Origin: Thermoleophilia bacterium
Lineage (GTDB): Bacteria > Actinomycetota > Thermoleophilia > Miltoncostaeales > Miltoncostaeaceae
Assembly (NCBI GenBank): GCA_029861485.1
Contig: JAOTZF010000027.1
Location: 1 to 11,680 of the forward strand
Length of the DNA: 11,680 bases
Direction of reading: 5' to 3'
A model generated the notes under the pieces. It ran no database searches. It was given only the letters and a program-made list of their open reading frames with translations, and was not told the origin of the DNA. A program made the translations under genes and the position numbers. The number at the start of each line of letters is the position of its first letter. The first letter of the stretch is position 1. This document shows, one piece after another, positions 5,145-11,680 of the stretch.

Positions 5145-6238
5145 TGACAGATCCCGGACTGATACCTCTCGCGCTGTCATACGACGACGTGCTGCTCGTG
5201 CCCCGCCGGAGCCCCGTCGGATCGCGGCGTGAGCCCGACACGACATCTCGCTTCTCGCGCAGGATCACCCTGCGCGCTCCCGTCGTCAGCGCGAACATGG
5301 ACACCGTCACCGAGTCGCCGATGGCGGCCGCGATGGCACGGGCCGGTGGCCTCGGGGTAATCCACCGCTTCCTCGAGGTCTCGCAACAGACCGAGGAGGT
5401 CGCCGCGGTCAATCAGCAGACAGCCAACGAAGGCGAGACGAAGGGCCGCGGCGGCGGCCTGGCGGTCGCTGCCGCGATCGGCGTACAGGGCGACTTCTTG
5501 GCGCGCGCAGCGGCCCTCGCCGATGCCGGTGCGGACGCCCTGGTGCTCGATGTCGCGCATGGCCACGCCGAGCACGTACTGACGGCGCTCGCGGCAGTTC
5601 GTGAGCGAATCGGCGACGACGTGGACATCGTGGCGGGCAACGTCGCGACGCCCGAAGGCGTGAGGGATCTCGCCGCCGCGGGCGCTGACGCCGTGAAGGT
5701 CGGCGTTGGGCCTGGGTCGGCATGCACGACGCGCGTGGTGACCGGCGTCGGCGTGCCACAACTCAGCGCGGTGATGTGGTGCGCAGAGGCGCTTGCCGAC
5801 CACGACGTGCCGCTCATCGCCGACGGCGGGATTCGGGCAGGTGGGGACGTCGCGAAGGCCCTTGCGGCCGGCGGCGACACGGTGATGGTCGGGAACCTGC
5901 TCGCCCGCGCCGACGAGAGCCCAGGCGAGGTCGTGAGGCACGGCGGCATGAGATATCGGCGCTACCGAGGCATGGCGTCTCACGGAGCGGCGGCATCACG
6001 ACCGGCGGCCAACGGGTCCTCACCGGATGCCGCCGAGGGAGTCGAGGGACTCGTGCCGGTCTCGGGCCCGGTGGACGCGACGATCCGCGAGCTCGTCGGC
6101 GGCCTCCGCTCTTCGATGAGCTACTGCGGAGCCTACGATCTCATCGAGTTCCGCCGCGTCGCGAGCTTCGTCCGGATCACCGCTGGCGGCCTCAAGGAGA
6201 GCCATTCCCACGACATCCTTCGCGGCGACCGCTCGTGA
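5144..6238 (+). CDS. IMP dehydrogenase-family protein lacking CBS domains
   Basis: A TIM-barrel enzyme of the IMP dehydrogenase/GMP reductase family, which acts on purine nucleotide interconversion in the cytosol. The 364 residues include SYDDVLLVP (12-20), NMDTVTES (51-58), DVAHGH (136-141) and the active-site loop GVGPGSACTTR (187-197) with catalytic Cys194. They also include IADGGIR (225-231), the distal flap region (about 277-303) and a C-terminal RITAGGLKESHSHD (344-357). Classical IMPDH has about 490 residues. Here the two CBS (Bateman) domains are absent: VNQQTANEGETKGRGG joins directly to LAVAAAIGV (106-114). The flap is also short and lacks the Arg-Tyr pair that acts as general base in IMPDH. 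The C-terminus and EGVEGLVP nonetheless look IMPDH-like rather than GuaC-like. It could be an IMPDH, a GMP reductase or a diverged relative, so I give no gene symbol. The frame is open to 4985, but GTG 5144 matches the family start. Confidence 0.82.
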   Translation: MTDPGLIPLALSYDDVLLVPRRSPVGSRREPDTTSRFSRRITLRAPVVSANMDTVTESPMAAAMARAGGLGVIHRFLEVSQQTEEVAAVNQQTANEGETKGRGGGLAVAAAIGVQGDFLARAAALADAGADALVLDVAHGHAEHVLTALAAVRERIGDDVDIVAGNVATPEGVRDLAAAGADAVKVGVGPGSACTTRVVTGVGVPQLSAVMWCAEALADHDVPLIADGGIRAGGDVAKALAAGGDTVMVGNLLARADESPGEVVRHGGMRYRRYRGMASHGAAASRPAANGSSPDAAEGVEGLVPVSGPVDATIRELVGGLRSSMSYCGAYDLIEFRRVASFVRITAGGLKESHSHDILRGDRS

Positions 6239-6254
6239 GTAGACTCATCGCCGC

Positions 6255-8237
6255 ATGAGCGCGACGCAGCGAGCCCTCGCGCCCCCGGAGCTGTGCGCCA
6301 ACACGGTACGCGGCCTGGTCATGGATGCCGTGCAGGCCGCCAACAGCGGCCACCCCGGTGGACCGATGGGCCTGGCGACCGTGGGCTGGACGCTCTTCTC
6401 CCGGCACCTGCGCCACTCACCCGGTAACCCCGACTGGCCGGGCCGCGACCGGTTCGTATTGAGCAACGGACACGCGTCGATGCTGCTCTACTCGCTGCTG
6501 CATCTGACCGGGTACGACCTGACGCTCGATGACCTCAAAGCCTTTCGCCAGCTCGGCTCGAGAACTCCGGGGCACCCCGAGCGAGCGGAGGCGCCGGGGG
6601 TCGAGATAACCACCGGTCCCCTCGGACAAGGATTTGCCAACGCCGTCGGCTTTGCGCTCGCCGAGCGGGTGATGGCCGCGCAGTTCAATCGCGATGGCCA
6701 CGAGGTGATCGACAACCTGACGTGGTTCATCGCCTCTGACGGCGACCTGATGGAGGGCATCTCGTATGAGGCCGCGTCGCTCGCCGGCTTCTTGAAGCTC
6801 GATCGGCTGATCGGGATCTTCGACGACAATCGGGTGAGCCTCGATGGGCCCACGGCGCTGAGCTTCGGCGAAGACGTTGCCGGACGCTTCGAGGCGCTTG
6901 GCTGGCGCGTGCTCAAGGTCGCCGACGGCAACGACGCCGGCGAGCTCGACGCCGCATTCGAGGACGCGAAGGCGTCCGACGGGCGCCCGACCATGATCAT
7001 GGCCCGCACCGAGATCGGCTTCGGCTCACCCAACAAACAGGGCAGCGCCTCAAGCCACGGATCCCCGCTGGGCGAGGAAGAGGTCGAGCTCACCAAGCGG
7101 GCCCTCGGTTGGCCGACCCAGCCGACCTTCCTGGTGCCCGACGAGGTTGCAGGCTGGGCCGATGAATGCCGCGCGCGAGGCGACGCGCTCGAGAGGGAGT
7201 GGCACACGAAGTTCGGCGAGTACCACGCCGCCCATCCCGAGCTTGCGGCCGAGCTCGAGCGCCGCCGCGACGGTCTTCTCCCCAAGGACTGGGAGGCGTC
7301 GCTACCTCGATTCTCGATCGACCATCCCGCGATGGCGACCCGCAAGGCTGGACACGTTGCGATCAACGCGGCTGCAGATGTGCTACCGGAGATCATTCAA
7401 GGCGCGGCGGATCTCTCCGTGTCGACCAACACGACGATCGCCGACTCCGGGGACATCACCCCCGGCGACTTCTCGGGACGGAACATTCGCTACGGGGTGC
7501 GCGAGCACGCCATGGGTGCGATCACCAACGCGCTCGTGGCCTATGGTGGCCTGAGGCCGGCCTGCTCGACCTTCCTGACCTTCTCCGACTACCAGAAGAA
7601 CACGATCCGCCTCGCCGCCCTGATGAATCTGCCGTCGATCTTCGTGTTCACGCACGATTCGATTGCGATGGGCGAAGATGGTCCGACGCACCAGCCGGTC
7701 GAGCACCTCGCCGCGCTGCGCGCTATCCCCAACGTGCTGACCCTGCGCCCCGCCGACGCCAACGAGACCGCGGCAGCGTGGCGAGTCGCCTTGCAGCGAA
7801 CCACGGGGCCCAGCGTTTTGGTGCTCACCCGGCAGGGCTTGCCGATGCTCCAGCCCGACGCGCCCGTTGACCGCGGCGCCTACGTGGTGGCTGACGGCGG
7901 CGACGCGACGATCGTGGCGACAGGCTCCGAGGTTCAGGTGGGCCTTGCCGCTCGCGAGACGCTTGCGAGCGAGGGCATCGCTGCTCGGGTGGTCTCGATG
8001 CCCTCGTGGGAGCTGTTCGGCGCACAGGACCAGGAGTACCGCGAGCAGGTGATCCCGGCCAGGGTGCCGCGCGTCGCGGTTGAGGCCGCGAGCCCGTTGG
8101 GCTGGGCGAAGTGGGTGGACGGCGGCCCCGTCGTCGCGGTCGACCGATTCGGGGCCTCGGCCCCGGGCGAGGTCGTGATGGAAGCACTCGGCATCACCCC
8201 CGCCGCGGTCGCCGACGCGGTACGCGGCTCGCTCTGA
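6255..8237 (+). CDS. tkt: Transketolase
   Basis: A thiamine-diphosphate enzyme of the non-oxidative pentose phosphate pathway, moving two-carbon units between sugar phosphates. It has 660 residues, normal full length. Domain order is the PP domain (1-~320), the Pyr domain (~350-525) and the C-terminal domain (~540-660). Recognisable residues are His33 (SGHPGGPMG), His73 (SNGHAS), His107 (TPGHPE), GPLGQG (121-126), and the ThDP/metal motif from Ser161-Asp-Gly-Asp to Asp191-Asn192. His268, the catalytic Glu417 (YGVREHAMG), His467 and His479 (GPTHQP) are also present. The family's GDG is SDG here. ATG 6255 lies 16 bp after the IMPDH-like stop with no SD; TAGACT (6240-6245) could be a -10 for a very short leader. 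It heads a tkt-zwf'-pgl cluster. No transaldolase follows. Confidence 0.97.
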   Translation: MSATQRALAPPELCANTVRGLVMDAVQAANSGHPGGPMGLATVGWTLFSRHLRHSPGNPDWPGRDRFVLSNGHASMLLYSLLHLTGYDLTLDDLKAFRQLGSRTPGHPERAEAPGVEITTGPLGQGFANAVGFALAERVMAAQFNRDGHEVIDNLTWFIASDGDLMEGISYEAASLAGFLKLDRLIGIFDDNRVSLDGPTALSFGEDVAGRFEALGWRVLKVADGNDAGELDAAFEDAKASDGRPTMIMARTEIGFGSPNKQGSASSHGSPLGEEEVELTKRALGWPTQPTFLVPDEVAGWADECRARGDALEREWHTKFGEYHAAHPELAAELERRRDGLLPKDWEASLPRFSIDHPAMATRKAGHVAINAAADVLPEIIQGAADLSVSTNTTIADSGDITPGDFSGRNIRYGVREHAMGAITNALVAYGGLRPACSTFLTFSDYQKNTIRLAALMNLPSIFVFTHDSIAMGEDGPTHQPVEHLAALRAIPNVLTLRPADANETAAAWRVALQRTTGPSVLVLTRQGLPMLQPDAPVDRGAYVVADGGDATIVATGSEVQVGLAARETLASEGIAARVVSMPSWELFGAQDQEYREQVIPARVPRVAVEAASPLGWAKWVDGGPVVAVDRFGASAPGEVVMEALGITPAAVADAVRGSL

Positions 8238-8292
8238 GCCCCCTCATGGAAACCGCTCCTGCACGCCGCCCTCCGCTGAGGCGGGATCTGGC

Positions 8293-8535
8293 GTGAGCGT
8301 TCGGGAGCGATTGGAGGACGCGGCGCGAGACGATGCGCGCCTCGCCCGCATGCCGGGCCCCGCGGCGGTGATGATCTTCGGCGCCACCGGAGATCTCAGG
8401 CTCCGCAAGTTGGCCCCGGCCCTGTACAGCCTGGCCACGCGGCGGCTGGCGGAGCCGTCGGCGGGGGAGTTGGAGCTCTGCCAGCGCGATCGTCCCTTCG
8501 AGGCCGCCGTGCGCGCCGCAGAGCTGGTCGCGTGA
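8293..8535 (+). pseudogene. zwf: Remnant of glucose-6-phosphate dehydrogenase (N-terminal fragment)
   Basis: An 80-codon open frame. Residues 22-53 match the start of glucose-6-phosphate dehydrogenase: VMIFGATGDLRLRKLAPALY contains the NADP-binding GxxGDL (Gly30, Gly33, Asp34) and the RKLxPALY signature. Full-length enzymes are about 500 residues. After RRLAEP (about 54) the similarity stops and an unrelated 26-residue tail, including ELCQRDRPFEAAVRAAELVA, runs to the stop. The catalytic His-Asp region and substrate-binding domain are absent. The stop overlaps the pgl start as GTGA. A large in-frame deletion would produce this, possibly joining the zwf start to the end of a downstream gene such as opcA; the origin of the tail is a guess. 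An assembly collapse is an alternative. The start is GTG 8293, which itself overlaps a short upstream frame as GTGA. Confidence 0.75.
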
Positions 8536-9257
8536 GGGATCCGGAGGTGATCGTGGTTCCGGATGGCGAGGCCCTCGCGGATACCGGCGCTGCCTTGATC
8601 GAGCGAATTCTCATCGAGGCGTCGAGGTCCGCCGAGCTCGCGTCCGTCGCCTTGGCCGGAGGCACGACGCCGCAGGTCACCTACCGGCACCTCGCCTCAC
8701 GCCCGGTGCCCTGGCGGTGCCTGCAGGTCTTCTTCGGTGACGAGCGATGCGTGCCGCCCGAGGACGACGCGTCGAACTACCACCTGGCCGAGCGGGCGAT
8801 CCTGAAGCGCATCCCCCTGCGTCCGCGGCAGGTGCACCGAATCCGGGGTGAGATCGAGCCCGAGCGAGCGGCGGTCGAAGCCGAGGCGGCGATGCACGCC
8901 AACCTGCCCGGGAAGCTCCCCAGCCTTGATCTGGTGCTTCTCGAGACAGGCCCCGACGGCCATGTCGCCTCGCTCTTCCCGGATTCACCGGAACTCGACG
9001 TCGATGACCGACTCTACGTACCGGTACATCGGCCCGAGCTGCCCCACCCTCACCGCGTCAGCGTGACGCTCCCGGTGATCAACGAGGCCAAGCACATCGT
9101 GGTGATGGCCGCCGGCGAGGATGAGGCCCCTGCGGTCGCGAAGGCCCTGGCCGGTGATCGCTCGATCCCCGCCGGTCGGCTCGCCCCTTCCGACGGAGAC
9201 CTCACCTGGGTCCTGACGGAGGCTGCAGCTCAGCTCGCGGGTTCCACCGGATCCTAG
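8532..9257 (+). CDS. pgl: 6-phosphogluconolactonase
   Basis: Hydrolyses 6-phosphogluconolactone to 6-phosphogluconate, the second step of the oxidative pentose phosphate pathway. The 241 residues are typical for the DevB/SOL type. Visible motifs are LAGGTTP (41-47), VFFGDERCVPPEDDASNYHL (66-85, including the conserved GDERC), VHRIRGE (101-107), and LLETGPDGHVASLFP (136-150) with the catalytic His144. GTG 8532 overlaps the stop of the zwf remnant by 4 bases and no SD is seen, so translation probably depends on ribosomes finishing the remnant. That could explain why the remnant frame has stayed open. The dehydrogenase that makes its substrate is not intact here. Confidence 0.95.
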   Translation: MRDPEVIVVPDGEALADTGAALIERILIEASRSAELASVALAGGTTPQVTYRHLASRPVPWRCLQVFFGDERCVPPEDDASNYHLAERAILKRIPLRPRQVHRIRGEIEPERAAVEAEAAMHANLPGKLPSLDLVLLETGPDGHVASLFPDSPELDVDDRLYVPVHRPELPHPHRVSVTLPVINEAKHIVVMAAGEDEAPAVAKALAGDRSIPAGRLAPSDGDLTWVLTEAAAQLAGSTGS

Positions 9258-9262
9258 CCGCG

Positions 9263-9279
9263 AGGCGGCATCACCGCCT
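9263..9279 (+). terminator. Small hairpin after pgl
   Basis: AGGCGG (9263-9268) pairs with CCGCCT (9274-9279) around a 5-base loop, starting 6 bp after the pgl stop. No T-tract follows. It is a candidate terminator for the tkt-pgl operon. Confidence 0.4.
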
Positions 9280-9292
9280 GCAACGCGACGAA

Positions 9293-9329
9293 TCAAGTGA
9301 TCGAGCCAGTGACCGAGGCGATTACTTGA
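9293..9329. terminator. 11-bp inverted repeat between convergent operons
   Basis: TCAAGTGATCG (9293-9303) faces CGATTACTTGA (9319-9329); 10 of 11 positions are complementary and the odd one is a G-U wobble in plus-strand RNA. The right arm covers the last codons and stop of the LOG-family gene. It sits between the ends of two converging operons, where a bidirectional terminator is expected. Confidence 0.45.
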
Positions 9330-9861
9330 GAGCTCGCCGCAAGACCACGGCCACTCCGAGGGGATCGGGCGCCAGCTCGATGAGATCGGTGTCACGGGGG
9401 CCGTCGATGAGATGGGCCGTGAATGCGTCACCGAGCCCCTGCCAGCGCCTACCCATCAGGACGAGCGGCCGAGTCTCGCCGCCGTCACGGCTCTCGTGCT
9501 GCATGAGGTTCCACGCGACTGCGACCTCGGCGAGCGTTCCGACCCCTCCGGCCACGGCGACCATGGCCTCGCACCCCGCGACGAGGATTCTGAGGCGATC
9601 GAAGAGATCGACGCCGGGACGCTCCTCTTTCACCCACCGGTTCGGGCTGCGGTGATCCCAGCCGGCGAGGGTGACGCCGATCGTTAGTCCGCCGGCCTCC
9701 GCCGCGCCGCGGCACACGGCCTCCATCACCCCGAAGTAGCCGCCGGTGGCGACGGTCCACCCTGCCTCGGCGACCAAGCCGCCGAGCTCGCGAGCAGCTT
9801 CGTACTCGGCGTCGCCCTCCTGAAGGCGGGCGCTGCCGAATACCGAGATGATGGCGCTCAC
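9322..9861 (-). CDS. LOG-family (SLOG fold) protein
   Basis: A Rossmann-like protein of the LOG/'lysine decarboxylase-like' superfamily. Members hydrolyse nucleoside 5'-monophosphates such as cytokinin ribotides, or bind nucleotides. The 179 residues open with ISVFGSARLQEGDAEY (5-20) and have TGGYFGVMEAVCRGA (39-53). The nucleotide/catalytic motif usually written PGGxGTxxE appears as AGGVGTLAE (104-112): Pro is replaced by Ala but the Gly-Gly, Gly-Thr and Glu112 are kept. The substrate is unknown and I do not assume cytokinin activation. GTG 9861 overlaps the stop of the HD-domain gene by 4 bases (GTGA), so it is the coupled last gene of the acuC operon. Confidence 0.85.
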   Translation of the reverse strand: MSAIISVFGSARLQEGDAEYEAARELGGLVAEAGWTVATGGYFGVMEAVCRGAAEAGGLTIGVTLAGWDHRSPNRWVKEERPGVDLFDRLRILVAGCEAMVAVAGGVGTLAEVAVAWNLMQHESRDGGETRPLVLMGRRWQGLGDAFTAHLIDGPRDTDLIELAPDPLGVAVVLRRALK

Positions 9862-10454
9862 GCGGCGCGGGTCCCGGTGTCCGCGACCCTGGCCAGCAGG
9901 CCTCGTGAGCGCTCGCTGCGCCCGATGCGGTCGACGATCCAGATCGTCGCGCGCACTGCCGGATCGTCGGGTCCACGGCGGGTGACGAGAGTTCTCACGC
10001 GTGTCGCCGGGCTGGATGCGGCTCCGTCTTGGCCGGTGGTGAGGATCGCGATGTCAAGCAGCTGTGCCACCTCCCTCGCGACGCCATGTGGTGCCGGGAA
10101 CTCGGGGGTGAGCGCAGGCTGCCCACGCAGGATCACCTCGTATGCCGCCCCCACCTGATGGGCGACTATGCGGGCGAGGTCCTCCAAGCGTCCCCGCCGT
10201 AGCATGCGGGCGCCGGCCGTCGGCGGGAACGCTCCGGGAACCGAGAGGCCGATGTCGTGCAGCCAGGCCGCACGCAGGAGCAGCTGCCGAGGCTCGTCGT
10301 CCAGGCTCGCCGCGACCGCCAGCCGGGCGGCTTGCTGCGCGACGCCCCGCACATGCTCGTACACCGGTGGCTCCATCAGTGCCCGGGCCAGCCTCTGGGT
10401 CCCTCGTGGGGCGCCGCAGTCCCGCCACAGCCCCATCAGATCCGGTGGAATCAT
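9858..10454 (-). CDS. HD-domain protein, probable metal-dependent phosphohydrolase
   Basis: A 198-residue HD-superfamily protein. The metal-binding set is visible: His34 (YEHVRGVAQQAARLA), His66-Asp67 (AAWLHDIGLS), His99 (IVAHQVGAAYE) and Asp134 (LLDIAIL). The complete H...HD...H...D set suggests an active phosphohydrolase, probably on nucleotides, though the substrate cannot be told. The last ~55 residues, after GQDGAAS, are Arg-rich with no motif I recognise. ATG 10454 immediately follows the acuC stop (TAGATG); Met7 and Met27 are alternative starts. It lies between acuC and the LOG gene, so the three are surely co-transcribed. A joint role in nucleotide clean-up or signalling is speculation. 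Confidence 0.85.
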   Translation of the reverse strand: MIPPDLMGLWRDCGAPRGTQRLARALMEPPVYEHVRGVAQQAARLAVAASLDDEPRQLLLRAAWLHDIGLSVPGAFPPTAGARMLRRGRLEDLARIVAHQVGAAYEVILRGQPALTPEFPAPHGVAREVAQLLDIAILTTGQDGAASSPATRVRTLVTRRGPDDPAVRATIWIVDRIGRSERSRGLLARVADTGTRAA

Positions 10455-11609
10455 CTATCCGACGATCATCGCGCGCGCCTGATCGACGACCCGGTGGGCC
10501 TCCTCATCGGCGCGTTCGCGTACCTCTGCGGGCACCTCGGGCTCGGTGTCTCCGAGCAGAGTCGCGGTGAGCTTCTCCCCGACGCGGTCTTCGGCCGCGG
10601 CCAGCCATTCAGCCGGAATCGCATCTTCGAGCTCCGCCCCGATCATCGTCGCGAACAACATCGCCCAGGCGCGGGGAACGGTGTCGAAGGTATATCCACC
10701 GCCACCAAGCGCGATCCACCGCCCCTCGGCGCTCTCGCCTGCGATCTCCTTGAGCGCGCGGTAGAGCCGCGGATACGTAGGCATGGAGATCTGCAAGTGG
10801 GCGAGCGGATCCGCATGATGGGGATCCGCCCCGTTCTGGGTCACGATCGCATCGGGCTGAAAGGCCTTGACCGCCGGCGCGATCACCTCGGTGACCGCGC
10901 GCAAGTACGGATCGTCTCCCGAGTGGGCAGGGAGCGGAATGTTCAGGGCGCTGCCGGGCGCATTCTGACCTCCGCGCTCCTCGAGGCCGCCGGTGCCCGG
11001 GAAGAGGAACTGGCCGCTCTCGTGCACCGAGCAGGTCAGCACCCGTGGCTGCTCCCAGAAGATCCACTGGGTGCCGTCGCCGTGGTGGACGTCGACATCG
11101 ATGTAGGCGACCCGCTCCGCGCCGGCGTCCAGCATCGCCTGGATGGCGACCGCGGGATCGTTGTAGATGCAGAACCCGGCGGCGCGATTCGCGAAGGCGT
11201 GGTGCAGACCGCCGCCCGCGCAGAACGCCTGATCGGCCTGGTCATTCCAGACGCTCATCGCGGCGGTGATCGAGGCCCCGCACAGGCGTGCCGCCGCCTC
11301 GTGCATACCGGCGAATGCCGGTGTGTCTCCCGCCGCCGCGAGCCCCCACTGACCCGCTTCCCAGCTCGCCGCCAGCGCAGGGCTCGCCGAGAACTGCCGC
11401 ACGGCCGCAACGTAGGCCGGCGCATGGACGCGTTGGATCTGCTCGTCGGTGGCCGGCTCGGCTTCCACGACCCGGACGCCGGGGTACTCCAGCAGCCCAT
11501 AGGCCTCGATGAGCTTCGCCGCCAACTCGCGGCGAACCGGAGTCAATGGATGGTCATCGCCGAGGTCGTAGTCGAGCGTCGCCGCGGCGTGAACGAAGGT
11601 CGTACGCAT
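10455..11609 (-). CDS. acuC: AcuC-type deacetylase (class I histone deacetylase fold)
   Basis: A zinc-dependent deacetylase of the arginase/HDAC fold. In Bacillus, AcuC removes acetyl groups from acetyl-CoA synthetase and so keeps it active. The 384 residues carry the HDAC set: GGGLHHA (132-138) with the charge-relay His136-His137, GFCIYNDPAVAI (145-156) and YIDVDVHHGDGTQ (169-181) with zinc ligands Asp173 and His175. NGADPHHADPL (259-269) supplies ligand Asp262, and GGGGY (302-306) has the transition-state Tyr306. No catalytic residue is missing. ATG 11609 is preceded by GAGG, overlapping the stop of the upstream gene only 5 bp away. It is the second visible gene of the leftward operon. No acetyl-CoA synthetase is in the window, so the substrate is inferred from the family alone. 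Confidence 0.95.
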   Translation of the reverse strand: MRTTFVHAAATLDYDLGDDHPLTPVRRELAAKLIEAYGLLEYPGVRVVEAEPATDEQIQRVHAPAYVAAVRQFSASPALAASWEAGQWGLAAAGDTPAFAGMHEAAARLCGASITAAMSVWNDQADQAFCAGGGLHHAFANRAAGFCIYNDPAVAIQAMLDAGAERVAYIDVDVHHGDGTQWIFWEQPRVLTCSVHESGQFLFPGTGGLEERGGQNAPGSALNIPLPAHSGDDPYLRAVTEVIAPAVKAFQPDAIVTQNGADPHHADPLAHLQISMPTYPRLYRALKEIAGESAEGRWIALGGGGYTFDTVPRAWAMLFATMIGAELEDAIPAEWLAAAEDRVGEKLTATLLGDTEPEVPAEVRERADEEAHRVVDQARAMIVG

Positions 11610-11614
11610 CGGCC

Positions 11615-11680
11615 TCAGCCGCTGAGCAGCCGCTTGGCGGCCTCGTTGACAACCCTGCCGTCGGCGGCCGAGCCGAGTCG
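11615..11680 (-). CDS. C-terminal end of a probable YqeY/GatB-type protein (5' end cut by window edge)
   Basis: Only the last 21 codons and a TGA are visible, ending 5 bp before acuC. The tail reads SAADGRVVNEAAKRLLSG. The ADGRxVNexxxxLL pattern is what I recall at the end of GatB/YqeY tRNA-amidotransferase-like proteins, where it is typically ADGKLVNQLVxxLL. The frame is continuous with the window edge. The identity is tentative, as it rests on about 15 residues. Its closeness to acuC indicates one operon. Confidence 0.5.
   Translation of the reverse strand, partial: RLGSAADGRVVNEAAKRLLSG

Noticed and set aside
5177..5983. 268-residue minus-strand frame opposite the IMPDH-like gene
   Set aside because: No recognisable domain and high Arg/His content; it is antisense to a clear enzyme.
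7166..7870. 234-residue frame inside transketolase
   Set aside because: Arg-rich frame-shifted shadow of a gene with all catalytic residues identified.

Overview
The window is very GC-rich and gene-dense. Many starts are GTG, several genes lack a Shine-Dalgarno (SD) sequence, and four start codons overlap the preceding stop as GTGA. The gene set is futalosine-pathway menaquinone synthesis, an actinobacterial-style tkt/zwf/pgl pentose-phosphate block, AcuC, a DtxR-family regulator and lipoproteins. Together these suggest a high-GC Actinomycetota, perhaps a deep-branching Thermoleophilia or Rubrobacteria-like lineage. That assignment is inferred from composition and gene content; there is no rRNA or other decisive marker.

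Left part (1-3772). A DsbA-like thioredoxin-fold lipoprotein runs off the left edge on the minus strand. It is divergent from a small cupin, and a perfect 10-bp inverted repeat lies between them. mqnD (menaquinone synthesis) follows and is translationally coupled to a small cysteine-rich, probably zinc-binding protein. These converge, 3 bp apart, on a DtxR/MntR-type metal regulator. That regulator is divergent from a Crp/Fnr-type regulator across a 127-bp region containing repeats and a palindrome.

Middle (3773-5143). About 400 bp without a convincing gene hold a dense series of perfect or near-perfect hairpins (terminators and/or a structured RNA). Next, on the minus strand, come two tandem, distantly similar lipoproteins. 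The second appears to lack a standard start codon, although it has a perfect AAGGAG site and a clear lipobox.

Right part (5144-11680). A short IMP dehydrogenase-family protein without CBS domains is followed by transketolase, an 80-codon remnant of glucose-6-phosphate dehydrogenase (zwf), and 6-phosphogluconolactonase. This is a pentose-phosphate operon in which zwf has been gutted while its coupling to pgl has survived. Convergent to it is a minus-strand operon: the tail of a probable YqeY-type gene, acuC (class I HDAC fold deacetylase), an HD-domain protein and a LOG-family protein.

The items most worth a second look are the collapsed zwf, the hairpin cluster, the start-less lipoprotein and the atypical IMPDH-like enzyme. 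I do not see a defence system, mobile element, CRISPR array, tRNA or rRNA.
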